The notes: generated by a model from the letters alone, not told the origin. A DNA stretch of 64,000 nt from Sipunculus nudus (GCA_026874595.1 CM049316.1:11460839-11524838); one strand, 5' to 3'. Shown: positions 35,201 through 45,649, counted from the first letter of the stretch. Numbers and translations: made by a program.

Positions 35201-37726
35201 TGTCAGTTTGTCAGGATGTCCGTCTGTAGTTGTCAATTTAGCCTGCATGCTTGTTTTTTTTTATCTTACATTTGTTATTTTGCAGTCAACATTATGTTAA
35301 CACTGCTTCTGAAAGGCATCCGGTTAAAAGGAAAACAGGAAATATGTTCTATCTGTCTGTCTGTTCGTCCGTGTCCTTTCAATATCAGCATTAGTACACA
35401 AAAGTGCTATTTCTCTATGCTCTCCCAGAAAATTGCTCATTCAAATGACTGTTTTTACATGTTTCCCTGTCATTCTGTCTCTCTGCCTGTCTGTGCTATT
35501 TCAACTTCCGGCAAGCGCTCGACCTATGGTCGTCCAGTCTGTCTGTTTGTCTGTCTGTCCCCTCTCTACAGGCTACAGTTTTCAGCAGTTGCTTTCAAAC
35601 CTACACATAATAGTTCACAAGCAAAAGTACTAGAAATCTTTTTGTTTTTTTTTTGTCAATATAGGTTAAAAGTCAATATCAAGGTGATCGAAAAACATCC
35701 AAATTTTATTTTCATCTAAACATCGTCCAATTTTAACATATCTACACAAAATTTAGCCCATTTGTTCCTCATTCCATGCCCTTTTAATGAAATCTGCTGT
35801 TTTAAATCTAATGTAATGTGGTTCCGCATTTAAGGGGAAAATCCATGATATTGGAAAATAAAAGGCCTTACTCTCTCTATGGTAGAGAGATCTAATTTTT
35901 CTCATCAGGTAGAGGAAAATTTTATCATGTCTCGTAATATCTTGCACAATATCTCGTCCAACGAGATTTTGCTAGATTTCATTTAAGAATCCCCTAGATT
36001 CAACAAATCTGTAAGAATTGTCTTGAAGGTGATTTATGTTCTACATAAATATCTTGAAAGGATTTTTTCCATTATTTTCAATATGACCGCTATGGAGCGC
36101 TGCACTACAAACACTACAGCATATCATTGCCATATATTGCCATATTTTCAAAATTATAAACCTTAGTTACATAAACTATTGCTCAATTTGATCCTATATA
36201 CCTCCATCAGATTGTCCAAGTAAGTCATTATGTACGTCTGTTTATCAGTTATCGACAAATCTGTCTACCTTCTTGTTCTTTCGTCTGACATATGACATTC
36301 TACAGGCCACATTCTTTTAGCAATCCCTCTTTATATTTTTAATACACCCTTGATAGATCATTGTGTCAAAAGGTCAAAATTGTATTCATAAAAAAAAACA
36401 CAAAATCGTCTTTTCTTCATATGTTTGTAAATATGTATCGTAGCCTCTAAAACTGTAGCTAATTTTACTCGCCATTTCATGGCTATTCTTCTGATTTACA
36501 GATGTTTCAATCTGCTGTTACAATAGTTACACATTTTCTAAGGAAAATTCAAGATATTCCGAAATATGGGGTCTCATTTTTTCTAACTTTGTCTATTTAA
36601 AGCTAGTGAGGTTTAGCTTTTTGCTTCGGCAGCATCGAATCAGTTCAAGTCGACTTTATACGAAATCTTGATATTATATTTATATATATATTTTAACGAA
36701 ACCAGATATTACGAGATTTTACTCTCTCCATTCTATAGGGCACAAATCTCAAGCAATCGCTTTTAAAGCATCGAAAACCCTTGAAATTTCACTTTCGTCC
36801 GAAATTCGTCAGTATTAGTCCTATATTAACTAACTAAATCTGTTGTCACTTTTCAGTAGATTTGTCTGTTAGTCAGTTGTCCTCAATTCCGCCTGTTTGC
36901 TGGTTCCTGCATTTTACAATTACCAGGCTACAGGCTATAGTTTTGCAGGAATCCTTTTGAAACTGGTAAATCTTATGTCTCATATAAATATCTCGAACTT
37001 GATTTTCATTTTCGGAAAATAACCGCTAGGTGGCGCTGCACTCAAAACTCTAGAACATATCATTTGGCTATATCTCCAAAACTATAAACCTTACCTTCAT
37101 AAACTATAGCTCATTTTGTTCCCTTCACCTTCTTCATTAGCTTATTTAGTCATCTGTTTTTTCTTTCAGATGTGTCGCTTTGTCAGTATATATATCTGTT
37201 TGTCAGAAGTCCTCAATTTTGGCTACTTGCAAGTTCTTGTGTCTTATATTTAGCATTCTACATGCCAAAGTTTTGCAGGAATTACTTTGTTACTTACACA
37301 TATCGTATATCGGGACGATTTCTTAAAGCTGTATGTGTATTTTTAATACGTCGAAGTTCAAGGTCATCAAAACACGTCAAAGTATTTTATTGATCATAAC
37401 TTTGTCAATATAGTTCCTTCTTCACAAAACATGGCTCTTTTTTTATTTTTCTCATTGCTCATTCATTTGACTGTTTCCACTAAATCATTTCTGGCAAGCG
37501 GTCGACCAGTGGTCGTCTGGTTTATGTGTTGGTGTCACGGTTTACTTGATATTTTTATATTAAAATGACATATTAGCTACAGCTCTATCGTAACACACAC
37601 TGGAACTGAACCAGAAATAGACAGCAAAAGAAAATGAAAGGCTTTCTTAAACATGATGAATAATTATACATCGTAAATTTTTCTTACCAGAGCCATAATG
37701 AGGAGATCGAATCGCTGACTATTCAT
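19299..37726 (-). CDS. Copy B: secreted astacin (M12A) zinc metalloprotease with EGF-like and two ShKT domains; 11 exons
   Basis: Joining the eleven minus-strand exons listed below keeps frame at every junction and gives about 407 residues. Residues 1-20 form a signal peptide; the propeptide has 'VEMDMVY' (Asp50 as the likely astacin aspartate switch) and a Lys71-Arg72 cleavage point; the catalytic domain runs about 73-268 with [12 protein letters not shown] (zinc ligands His164, His168, His174; catalytic Glu165), Met-turn SIMHYG (Met221, zinc-near Tyr223) and Cys115, Cys137, Cys156, Cys267 in the usual places for two disulfides. A six-Cys EGF-like module (271-299), a Gly/Ser linker (about 300-327) and ShKT domains (329-369, 371-407) follow. 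It should be a secreted zymogen peptidase; the physiological substrate is unknown. No stop or frameshift is seen. Confidence 0.85.
19594..19637. repeat. (TA)n microsatellite in copy B intron 10
   Basis: Pure TA run inside the 440-bp intron 19415-19854; nothing else is seen there. Confidence 0.9.
19855..19980 (-). CDS. Copy B exon 10: first ShKT domain
   Basis: Acceptor ttccag, donor gtcagt. It codes for CVDSKSNCSGWANYGYC... and [13 protein letters not shown], the ShKT six-cysteine pattern with the KKSC end. Its length (126 nt) and phase equal those of copy C exon 57687-57812. Confidence 0.85.
20391..20453. repeat. Long hairpin between two TA runs (copy B intron 9)
   Basis: Arms 20391-20416 and 20428-20453 are 26 bp with one mismatch, separated by 11 nt. 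TA runs (about 20307-20357 and 20453-20505) flank it on both sides and are themselves self-complementary. The rest of the intron 19981-20786 shows no gene. Confidence 0.85.
20787..20963 (-). CDS. Copy B exon 9: EGF-like cysteine module and Gly/Ser linker
   Basis: Acceptor ttaacag, donor gtaata; both fit the phases of the neighbours. It codes for [20 protein letters not shown] and CPGTPVKRC, an EGF-like six-Cys pattern as found after the astacin domain in many astacins, then Gly/Ser triplets. If the donor is not used the frame ends at TAA about nine codons on (ending Asn-Asn-His-Ile), which would give a ShKT-less form. Confidence 0.78.
21460..21586 (-). CDS. Copy B exon 8: end of astacin domain
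   Basis: Acceptor tttcag, donor gtaagt, 127 nt. It codes for FFSKNGKPTI and [16 protein letters not shown], the standard astacin C-terminal block with its last conserved Cys. Intron 20964-21459 shows no other feature. Confidence 0.88.
21952..21987. repeat. (TA)n microsatellite in copy B intron 7
   Basis: TA run in the otherwise unremarkable AT-rich intron 21587-22355. Confidence 0.85.
22356..22559 (-). CDS. Copy B exon 7: zinc-binding motif and Met-turn
   Basis: Acceptor tttcag, donor gtaagc, 204 nt = 68 codons. It begins [20 protein letters not shown] and ends with [15 protein letters not shown], so one exon holds all three zinc histidines, the catalytic Glu and the Met-turn. By eye 53 of 68 residues equal copy C. 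Confidence 0.92.
22740..25150. repeat. 41-bp minisatellite with higher-order duplication (copy B intron 6)
   Basis: Roughly 55-60 units of about 41 bp, consensus near 'cgactgtatatcctccccc' + 'acacaagagagtaacctacc'. Units vary (accag/acaag; agtatc/agtaac), and a block of about a dozen units at 23665-24237 is repeated almost exactly 889 bp later. Open frames crossing it (minus strand, Gly/Tyr/Ser-rich) are products of the repeat. The C-rich run at 25198-25218 follows. Confidence 0.92.
25561..25627 (-). CDS. Copy B exon 6
   Basis: A 67-nt exon, acceptor ttcacag, donor gttaga. It codes for CSSHVGMIGGTQPLALAPGC, the pair of conserved astacin cysteines and the Gly-Gly-x-Gln loop before the zinc motif. 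Confidence 0.86.
25628..26869. other. Copy B intron 5; nothing recognised
   Basis: No repeat or gene apart from a short 'gtacagacagacaggtacacagg' simple stretch near 26550. Confidence 0.5.
26870..26990 (-). CDS. Copy B exon 5
   Basis: 121 nt, acceptor tttatcag, donor gtaagt. It codes for KYDVDQVKLAINHWRKYTCL (helix A and first Cys of the astacin fold) and 'RNRIAFQNGGG'. The edge strand region is somewhat shorter than in most astacins. Confidence 0.86.
27100..28560. repeat. Roughly 50-bp minisatellite (copy B intron 4)
   Basis: About 28-30 diverged units near 'agtctcctagttcaggacct' + 'tccaagatattctagcccagggcctaacaa'. It is unrelated in sequence to the 41-bp minisatellite of intron 6. Confidence 0.88.
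28643..28737 (-). CDS. Copy B exon 4: propeptide/mature junction
   Basis: 95 nt, acceptor ttgtctag, donor gttagt. It codes for NSSDTVKRNGLRNVRKRWRN then RTVPYIISNLF. The Arg-Asn-Gly and R-W...VPY layout is the classic astacin maturation site, so activation cleavage after Lys71-Arg72 is likely. Confidence 0.86.
29146..29194. repeat. (TA)n microsatellite in copy B intron 3
   Basis: Pure TA run preceded by an acacac/gtgt start; the rest of intron 28738-29318 is unremarkable. Confidence 0.9.
29319..29412 (-). CDS. Copy B exon 3: propeptide
   Basis: 94 nt, acceptor taccag, donor gtacgt chosen because it keeps phase with exon 4. It codes for HAMDFVHDKK, VEMDMVYTKAQYEAIER; the E-x-D-M-x-x-T element corresponds to the astacin propeptide aspartate-switch region. 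Confidence 0.75.
29426..30065. repeat. 235-bp tandem triplication (copy B intron 2)
   Basis: Units 29426-29660 and 29661-29895 are nearly identical; a third, truncated unit spans about 29914-30062. Each holds 'aagtatatgcctgttacttt' (first two) and 'agatcaagggctcttcgcgg' (all). It begins 14 bp from the exon 3 acceptor. Near-identity says it is recent. The remaining intron to 30886 shows nothing. Confidence 0.92.
30887..30944 (-). CDS. Copy B exon 2: signal-peptide end and propeptide start
   Basis: 58 nt, acceptor ccttcag, donor gtaagt. It codes for MMTYTSATIDEVIDSAAEN; the first residues complete the hydrophobic signal core begun in exon 1. Both phases (0 and 1) fit. Confidence 0.72.
30945..31689. 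other. Copy B intron 1, proximal part; nothing recognised
   Basis: AT-rich, no repeat or gene seen. Confidence 0.45.
31690..32105. repeat. Roughly 170-bp tandem repeat, about 2.5 units
   Basis: 'gctaaggtcagtaaaaatat', 'gttaaagtcagtaaatatat' and 'gctaaggtcaggaaaatatt' start successive units near 31690, 31860 and 32030, each followed by 'tcaaatgaaatatga'-type sequence. Confidence 0.85.
32130..32420. repeat. Short tandem repeat, three to four units
   Basis: Units contain 'tcggcaagtatattggtcag' followed by 'atgtctgtctgtctgtttgttgc'-like sequence. The 109-codon open frame over it (32126-32455) is repeat-derived. Confidence 0.75.
32421..37400. repeat. Array of degenerate repeats filling copy B intron 1
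   Basis: Recurring modules, in the same order with 300-700 bp spacing, are 'ttcaaggtcaaggtcat', 'ataactttgtcaatattagt', 'aaactatagctcatttt' and 'ctacaggccacagttttgc'. At least a dozen diverged modules are seen, and more at 40285-43060. A poly-G patch is at 34782-34800. No ORF with a known domain is present. Confidence 0.75.
37688..37726 (-). CDS. Copy B exon 1: start and signal peptide
   Basis: ATG at 37726-37724, then MNSQRFDLLIMAL and donor gtaaga. The exon is followed in frame by exon 2. The Asp inside the hydrophobic core is unusual; the duplicate exon at 43236-43274 has Ile-Val instead. Upstream sequence 'gatcctgtgcaccaggcccg' is shared by both and is probably 5' UTR. No clear TATA box is visible close by. 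Confidence 0.75.
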
Positions 37727-38106
37727 GATAGCGAATCGGGCCTGGTGCACAGGATCAGCTATGGAAGAACTCACGCAAGTTAACATTTGATATTTCATTC
37801 AAAGAGGTATGATTTGATACAGTTACATCCTGTTTCGTGACCTCTGAAAACATGATGGTTTTGTGTGTTATACAATGGTTGTTATGTTTTACTTAAACAA
37901 AGAGGTATTGTGTGTGATTTTTATCTTATGCGTGGACAGAAGGTTTTGGCTGAAGACAGAGAAGTATTGTGGAGGGTTGTTATCTGATGCAATGCAGAGA
38001 ACGGATGTTTAAGTCTGGCAATCACTTTAATATAGATTAAGTTTTATAAACAAAGTTCTCTATGCACATAAGTGAATTTTATTCATAGATCATTTCATTG
38101 TATCTG

Positions 38107-38107
<1 letters not shown>

Positions 38108-38157
<50 letters not shown>

Positions 38158-38251
38158 TTGGACCTGATCGCCTACAGCTGGACCGGACCAAGTCTGGACC
38201 TGCACTAACTGACACGTGCTCTTTCTACATAGAGATCTTGTAGGAATCTAA

Positions 38252-38307
<56 letters not shown>

Positions 38308-38308
38308 A

Positions 38309-38402
<94 letters not shown>
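38108..38402. repeat. TA / CT / TA microsatellite cluster
   Basis: TA runs at 38108-38150, 38262-38305 and 38353-38402, with a CT run at 38316-38352. The same cluster, shorter, is at 43667-43919 in the second unit. Confidence 0.92.
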
Positions 38403-38406
<4 letters not shown>

Positions 38407-39300
38407 AAATAAGACGAGGACGCCTAACTTTTTATTCTGTTCACGAGCTTTCAAAGCCTCGAGCTCCTTCATCAGGTTGCAAGTTTAATTTGTGTAAAAA
38501 GGCTGTATATATGTGTGTTATCAACAATGTATGAAGGTTATAATGCTCGGTACAGTGTGAGGGTTTACTGACTGGATACTCTGAGCTTGTAATATGACGC
38601 TCTAGATCTGTATGTTGCGAGTGGGTTATTATTCAGTTACCCATAATTTAATTTATAAATGTCCTATCAAGTTATCCACATGTTATGTTGAGTTCATGCC
38701 TCTGACACGTTGATGGTTCGAAGGTTATCCTAAAGGTTCATAAGTGAAAATGACTGTTAACGATTAGCATAGTAGCAATATAGTGCAATAGTAGTGCAAT
38801 TCCATGATTATATACATGACTGGGCTTGGTATAAATAGTACATGTATATTAAATAATTAATAATACGATAGTGAGAGATGATGTATGTAGTTTTCACAAT
38901 GTTGGACCTATTTGGTTGGTATGTTACTGTGATATGCTAGACGTGTCCGGTAATTAAGAGAACGGGGCATTCGTTCGGATTTCCCGGCGCGTCTACAATA
39001 GGCTCACTTCACCTGTGGATAGTGAATGAAAACCCCTCGCTAATTGGCCAGGTTTATTGATTTTTTTCATTGGCCAATCCCGGATAGGCCTCTGCGTGGC
39101 TCTGTCGACAAACAAGCGCACATGGTGCTGGCTGCCAGCGGACAAGTTTACTTCATCAGGTTCTTTTTCATTCTCCAGCCTCATGATGACGGAACAATAG
39201 ACACATTTTGTAAATACAACTGCTTATTATTACGGAAATGTAAAATCAGCTTAATAGGTAAAGGATACGAAGTGGGATATACATATATAGTATATACACG
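38395..39300 (-). repeat. 0.9-kb interspersed repeat, copy 1 (Penelope-like end?)
   Basis: Nearly the same sequence is at 50293-50822 plus 52909-53250. On the minus strand it includes 'cctgatgaaggagctcgagg' then 'gaaagctcgtgaaca', a word combination reminiscent of Penelope-like element ends, and a 63-codon frame (38993-39184) with 'ENEKEPDEVNLSAGS' kept in both copies. No reverse transcriptase is present here, so the class is uncertain. Confidence 0.6.
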
Positions 39301-40284
39301 CCAAACCTAAGCAGAACGTCGTCGTGCCTCTCAAGCCTTGTCAGCAGGTAAACCAATGTTTTTTTTCTGACAAACTGCCCTTTGTAATCCCCAGGCAAAT
39401 TCCAATAAGGGCCTTTATTGGAGTTTGCTGCACCCCCCTTCATTATTATGTTTGATTTTTTTTGTAGTAATTCAGAGAGATGATATTTCAAAACATTACC
39501 CCATCTTAAAAAGTGCCAGAAAGGTCTGAAATCGGCAATTTTATCAAGCAACCTTGGTACAGATACTAAAAACAAAATATAATGGGTTACTGTTAAGGGC
39601 TCACACTTGAACAATTATATGAGGAAAACAAGAAGTGTTTAATGCAATGAGAGCATCCATTCCACTATAATTAATTTGGATGAGCTGAATCTATTAAAAT
39701 TAATTTTGAAACTCTCTTTCGAAGTTTTAACCTTTAAATTTTTAATTTTAAGTTTAAATAAAAAAGATTTAATTTTAAAAACTTACTGTTGTTTCCGGTA
39801 TAAAGTAATATTAGTCTTATTTGATGAGCCAAAAGGAATGAATATTATTTTTGTCATTCACCTCATTCCAAGCTTTAAGGTGAACATTTAAAGCTACTCA
39901 AAGAAATTAAATGAGTGATTATTTGAATATAATTAGGGTTTACATTAGATTTTGCGGCCTGGTACAACTTTAAAGAATAACTTTAAAATAAAAATCCAAA
40001 ATGGCACACAATTTTAAAACCTTCCTGTTACTTTGGATGTAAACAGGTAAACTTTGTCCAAATCATCAATTTGTTCAGATAGTCGAGTAATATTTTGAAT
40101 TCAGTTCCAGGTCTCTTTTTAAATTAATTATAAGTCTCTTGTATTTAATATATATCGAATAACATTGATATCTTGGTATTTAATGAGCTTTTTGAGCTGA
40201 AGCACATCAAACTTTTGGGAATATATACTCCAAAGGCATATAAGAGGAGGGGGGGGGGGGGGGGGAGGGGGAGTCATTTTTAAA
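39301..40284. other. Between the duplication units; no gene recognised
   Basis: A minus-strand open frame of 122 codons (39246-39614) has no domain I recognise and overlaps the repeat end. A poly-G run is at about 40249-40266. Otherwise AT-rich. Confidence 0.4.
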
Positions 40285-43200
40285 AAATTGAGCCTGCATG
40301 CTTGTTTTTTTATCTGACATACGATATTCTGCAGTCTACATTATGTTAGCAATGCTTCTGAAAAGCATCCAGTTAAAGGAAACCAGGAAATGTGTTCTGT
40401 CAGTCTGTCTGTTCGTCCGTGTCTTTTCAGTGTCAGCATAAGTATTTCTCTGCCACAACATTTCTCATTCAAATGCTGTTTTTACATGTTTCTCTGCCGT
40501 TCTGTCTCTCTGCCTGTCTGTGTTAATTCAACTTCAGGCAAGCGCCGCAAAGTGATCTAAAAATATCAAAATTTATATTCGTCATCAATTGGTCCAAATT
40601 TTTCCAAACTCATATTGTTCCTCATTTCATGTTCTATCTAACGCAATCTGCTGTTTTAAATCTACTGTAGTATAGTTCGGCATTTTAGGGGAAATTCTAT
40701 GATATTTCAAAATAAAAGGTCTTATTTTTTCTAACTTTATCAGAGAGGTCTAGCTTTTCTCATCAGGTAGAGGCTAATTAGTGTTACAAGATTTAATCTA
40801 CCATATTTTAATTAGTGTTTCAATATTTTATCTACTCTCTTTACACAGCGCTTTACCTATAGACCTACTACCTATATCGCAAGCGTTGTTTGTTTAGACC
40901 TCATATCCTGAACCGCTACACCAGGGGGAGCACTGTATTTTGGTCCAATCAGATGAGACCCTGTGCTGAAAGACAAAACGGTTTACCAGCCAAGCGAGGA
41001 ATACACGGAGTCAATGTTTTTCATTTTGTTTTGAGTGACAGCACATCGCCACGGCAACCGTTTAAACAACCCTAAGGCTCACAGACAATGGCCCAGCACG
41101 TGGTGTTCACAGGTCCTGATGCACATAGGATGCCCGGCCGGTGAGCTGTAATTCTAACGAAAATGAAAAAAAAACATAGGTTCCGTGCACACTTCGCTGG
41201 CTGGTTTTTGTTTTGCTGGCAAACGGATACATGGATACACTTAGATAGTCTTAATGTCATAATCGAACTGATCGATGATGCGAGAACGTCGAGGGAGCAA
41301 AAAAAATTTGACTATTTTTTACTAAGAGTAAACCATTGAGTGCATTTGATGCGCAATTGAAGCGCAGCTATGGGCGGAGCCATGATGCCTGTCGAGTGTT
41401 TATTTTAACTGGCATTTTGTTGGCTGCCAGACTATGACGCACCACCTAGTGTCTAAATGTATCACAAACGGTCAAAGCAGGCAGCGGGAAATTCAGTAGC
41501 TTCTTTAGAAGCGCAAGATTTCCGCTGCCTCGGGAGCATAGATTTTATCACAAGTCTCGCAATATCTTGCACAATATCTGTTCAAAAGATATGTTAGGAG
41601 ATTCTAGTTAAGGATGCCCTAGATTAAAAAAATTTGCAGGAATTGTCTTGAAAGTGATATGATTTATGTCCTACATTAATATCTTGAAAGTATTTTTATT
41701 ATTTTTTTTTCAATATGGCCGCTAGGGAGCGCTTAATTTTGAACCCTCAACATATCATATTTTGGCCATTTTTTTAAAGTATAATTTTCAGCTACATAAA
41801 CTAGAGCTCAGTCTGTTCCTATATACCTTCTCCACTAGATTGTCTAGTCACCTGTTATTTCAGATGTGTCAGTATGTATGTCTGTTTTTCAGTTGTCGTC
41901 AAAGTTGCCTCCCTGCTTGTTCTGACATATGGTATTCCACAGACCACAATTTTCAGCAATCCCTCTGAATGTATTTTATTATATACTCTTGATAGAATGC
42001 ATTAAGTTTTAGAAGTCTCATGCCTATTTGTGTCAAAAGGTCAAAGTCAAGGTTGAATTGATAAAAAAACACAAAATCTTTTTTTTCTTCATATCTCTGT
42101 CAAAATTTATCGTAGCCGCATACTATGTAGCCTATTTGTCAGTTTTTCTAAATTTCGTCTGTTTGCCGGTTCTTGCATCTTACAATTCCAATCTTCAGGT
42201 CACAGTTTTGCAGGAATTCTTTTGAAACTGGTAATTCTTCTGTCTCATAAAAATATCTCGAACATAATTTTTCATTTTCGGAAAGTAGCTGCATGGGGTC
42301 GCTGCACTCAAAACTCTACACCATGTCATTGTTTTTCCTTATCTCAAAAACTATAAACCATACCTACATAAACTATAGTTCATTTAACTCCTCTCTACCT
42401 TTTCCATAGGCTTATCTATTCATCTGTTATCTTAGATGTGTCACTGTGTAGGTGTATTTGTCTGTTTGTCAGTAGTCCTCAATTTGGGCTGCTTGCTGGT
42501 CCTTGCTTTTTACAAATAGCATTCTTCAGTCCACAGTTTTGCAGGATTCCTTTGGAAACTAGTACAGCATTTTTCTTATACTAAAATCTCGGCAATGATT
42601 TTTTATTTTTGGAAAAATAGCCGACAGGAAGTTCTGTACTCGAAACACTTCAACATATCATTTAAGCCATATCTCCAAAACTCTTATCATAACCTACATA
42701 AACTATAGCTCATTTTGTTCCTCTTCACCTTCTCCATACGCTTATGATCTGTTGTCTCAGATGTGTCAAAAAGTCAGTATAACTGTCTTATTTTTGCCTA
42801 TTTGCTTGTTTTTGGGTCTTATATTTAGCATTCTACAAGGAAATGTTTGCAGGTATTACTATGTTTCTCACAAATATCGTGGATCAGGACGATTTGTTTA
42901 AGCTTTATGTGTATTTGTAAAACGTCAAAGTTCAACGTCGAAGTCAACAAAATACGTCAAAGTCTTATTTCGATCATAATTCTGTCAATATTGCTCCTAT
43001 CTTCACAAATCATCGGTCATTTTCTTACTTTTTGTCATGCTCATTCATTTAACTGTTGCTACATCATTTCCAGCAAGTGGTTGTCCTATGGTTGTCCAGT
43101 TTCTGAGTTAAAATTAAAATGACAGATTAGCTACAGCCCTACCGTAACACACACTGGTACTGAAACAGAAATAGCAAAAGAAATTTAGTCATTCTTAACC

Positions 43201-43665
43201 ATGATGAACAATTAAACATCGAGAATTGTTCTTACCAGAGCCATAATGAGGAGAACGATTCGCTGACTATTCATGTTTGTCGATTCGGGCCTGGTGCACA
43301 GGATCAGCTATAGAAGAACTGGCACAAATAAACATTTGATCTTTCATTCCAAGATGTATGATTTGATAAAGTTACATCTTTCATTCCAGGATGTATGATT
43401 TGATAAAGTTATTAAAAATATACATGATGTTTCTTATTATACTGTTTTACTTGAACAAAGAGGTATTGTGTGAGATGTTTATCTTATACACGGACAGAAT
43501 GTTTTGGCTGACAACAGAGAGGTATTGTAAAGGACTGTTATCTGATGCAAATGCAGACAACGGATGTTTAAGTCTGGCAATCACTTTAATATAGATTTAG
43601 TTTTATTTATAAAGTTTTCTAAGCTAATAAGTGAATTTTATTCACAGGTCATTTCATTGTATCTG

Positions 43666-43715
<50 letters not shown>

Positions 43716-43807
43716 CCTGACCGCCTACAGCTGGACCCGACCAAGACCGGGCCTGCACTAACTGACACGTGTACTTTCTACATAGAGATCTTGTATGAAT
43801 CTATCTA

Positions 43808-43844
<37 letters not shown>

Positions 43845-43919
43845 ATCTCCCTGTCATTCTCTCTTTTTTTTCTCTCTCGCTCTCGCTCTCTGTATATATA
43901 TACATATATATATATATAT
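40285..43919. repeat. Segmental duplication, unit 2 (left part)
   Basis: Aligns in order with 35225-38400 but holds about 700 bp (40840-41540) absent from unit 1. It includes the duplicated first exon and ends in a TA run where the LTR element is inserted. Confidence 0.82.
43236..43274 (-). CDS. Duplicate signal-peptide exon 1'
   Basis: ATG at 43274-43272, MNSQRIVLLIMAL, donor gtaaga. It differs from 37688-37726 only in the Phe-Asp to Ile-Val change, and keeps the same upstream 'caggcccg' context. Splicing to exon 2 (30944) would be in frame. It may be an alternative first exon of copy B or an unused duplicate; its hydrophobic core is the better signal peptide. Confidence 0.6.
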
Positions 43920-44390
43920 TGTTACAGGTGCTCTTTCTACTGTGTGACACGGGCGTGGCTCCTGTTGTGGCGCTCGTGTCTGACCGCGTATTACATTCTG
44001 TGTTTAATCCGTACTGGTTGAACTCTCGTTGTCATGTAAGCCTTGGTTTTCACGCCAGGTCGTTGGTCACGTGATGACCCTGGTGTGTGGAGATACACAT
44101 GGCTATGTTCTTCTCGATAATTCCTGAAATGCGTGTTTAGTATGCAAGTTCTTATAGACTGTTCGAGAAGTGGAAAATTTCACGGCTTGAGGTGTGAAGG
44201 TATATAAGGGGCTGTGTTTAAGCAGGGGGCAGAGAGCAGAGAAGATTCCAGCGGACGCAGAAGCGTGTTTTAGATTCTAGGACCTTATCCGACTAAGGTG
44301 GCAATCATAGATTTTTACAGACTTTCTCCTGGATTTTATGCATTTGGACTTCAGTTTACTTTCTGAGTTGTTGCAAGAACTTTCCACTTT
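43920..44390 (+). repeat. 5' LTR, 3' part deleted
   Basis: Aligns with 49485-49952 and stops at 'aactttccact'; the last roughly 340 bp of the LTR and the primer-binding region are missing, and the gag ATG follows 36 bp later. A probable promoter 'gtatataagggg' is seen at about 44203. Confidence 0.85.
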
Positions 44391-44425
44391 TCAGTGGCCT
44401 TTTGTTATTGTTTTGACATCTTACC

Positions 44426-45640
44426 ATGTCAGATTTCAAACCTGAGACATTTGTTGACGATCCCGATCCTGATTAACGTGAACAGTTGTCAAAAGAACAG
44501 TTGTTGCGTTTGGGACAACACTTGGGGCTACGTGTGAAGAAAGGTCTGAGAAAGCCTGATATCATTGCTAAAATCATGCAAGATCTTATTAGCAAACGTT
44601 AAATTGAAGAGACTGAAGTTGAAACATCAAAAAAATGATAGCCTTGCTATGCAATTGGAATTAAAGAAGTTAGAAATGCAACATGAGCTAGCATTGAAAC
44701 AGTTAGAATTAGAAAAAGAAAAAGTAAGAGAAGAGAGAGAAAAACATGAAAGGTTAGAAAGAGAAAGACTAGAAAAAGAAAAAGAAATTGAGTTAAAACG
44801 ACTGGAGAAAGGCTTACAGTAGAACGTAGTCTAAGTGCTGCCCCAACTCACAGTTTTGATGTTACTAAACACATTAGACATGTCCCACCTTTTCAAGAAA
44901 AAGAGGTTGATAAATATTTCTTACACTTTGAGAAGGTAGCTGAAAATTTAAAATGGCCTAAGGAAAATTGGACTATTTGTTACAAAGTGTATTGACTGAC
45001 AAGGCCAGAGAAATTTATACAGAGCTTTCAGTAGAAGCTGCTGCTGACTATGACCAGGTAAAACGGTTAATTCTGAAAGGTTATGAGTTAGTTCCAGAGG
45101 CTAAACGCCAGAAATTCAGAAATTGGGAAAAGCGCAAAGAACAGACCTACGTCGAATTTGCTAGGACAAAAGAGCAGTTGTTTGATCGCTGGTGTAGTTC
45201 TAAAAATGTAATGAAAGATTATGACAATTTGCGCCACTTGATTTTGCTTGAAGAATTAAAGCGCTGCATTAATGCAGATGTTAAAACTTTTCTCTATGAG
45301 AAAAGTCCTGAAACACTTGACATTGCTGCTCAATTAGCTGATGATTATTCATTAACAAAAAAAAAAGTCCTTTACTAGCAAATCAAACCAGTCATTCACA
45401 AATAAGAATGTAAAACAGTATGGTCAAAAGAAGCTTACAGTGCAGTCACCCTCAACAAGTAGTCCTAATAGTTCAACAAAGCCCATAGCTACACCTCAGT
45501 CCACGTCCACTGTGTCCAAGTCCAACAAAGACCAGTCATTTTCAAAGAAAATCTGTAATTACTGCAAGAAGGAAGGTCATCTAATATCTGACTGCTAGAA
45601 ACTTGCGAATAGACCAAATAGTTAACCTTCTGGTTTTGTT
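44426..45640 (+). pseudogene. gag: SCAN-like capsid region and CCHC knuckle, broken
   Basis: ATG at 44426 opens gag, with a TAA at 44474. The frame continues with 'LSKEQLLRLGQHLGLRVKKG', then in another frame a long Glu/Lys/Leu coiled coil (44640-44820), then 'HIRHVPPFQEKEVDKYFLHF' and 'VLTDKAREIYTELS' (44968-45378), as in gypsy-type Gag of animals, and 'CNYCKKEGHLISDC', a CX2CX4HX4C knuckle, at about 45552, followed by a TAG. At least three frame changes are needed to follow it. Confidence 0.82.
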
Positions 45641-45649
45641 TCAAAATCT

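Larger units (their letters stand above)
35225..39300. repeat. Segmental duplication, unit 1
   Basis: This block carries exon 1 of copy B, two TA runs, a CT run and a 0.9-kb end repeat. The same order reappears from 40285 to 53250 with insertions. Marker pairs are 'gcctgcatgcttgttttttt' (35240/40293), 'atatcttgcacaatatct' (35937/41567), exon 1 (37688/43236) and 'ctacagctgga' (38170/43727). Confidence 0.85.

Noticed and set aside
32126..35719. Cys/Leu/Val-rich open frames in intron 1, suggesting membrane proteins
   Set aside because: They come from TCTGTCTGT-rich repeat units and are not conserved between units.
39246..39614. A 122-codon minus-strand gene
   Set aside because: No domain, no splice context and overlap with a repeat end; left unassigned.
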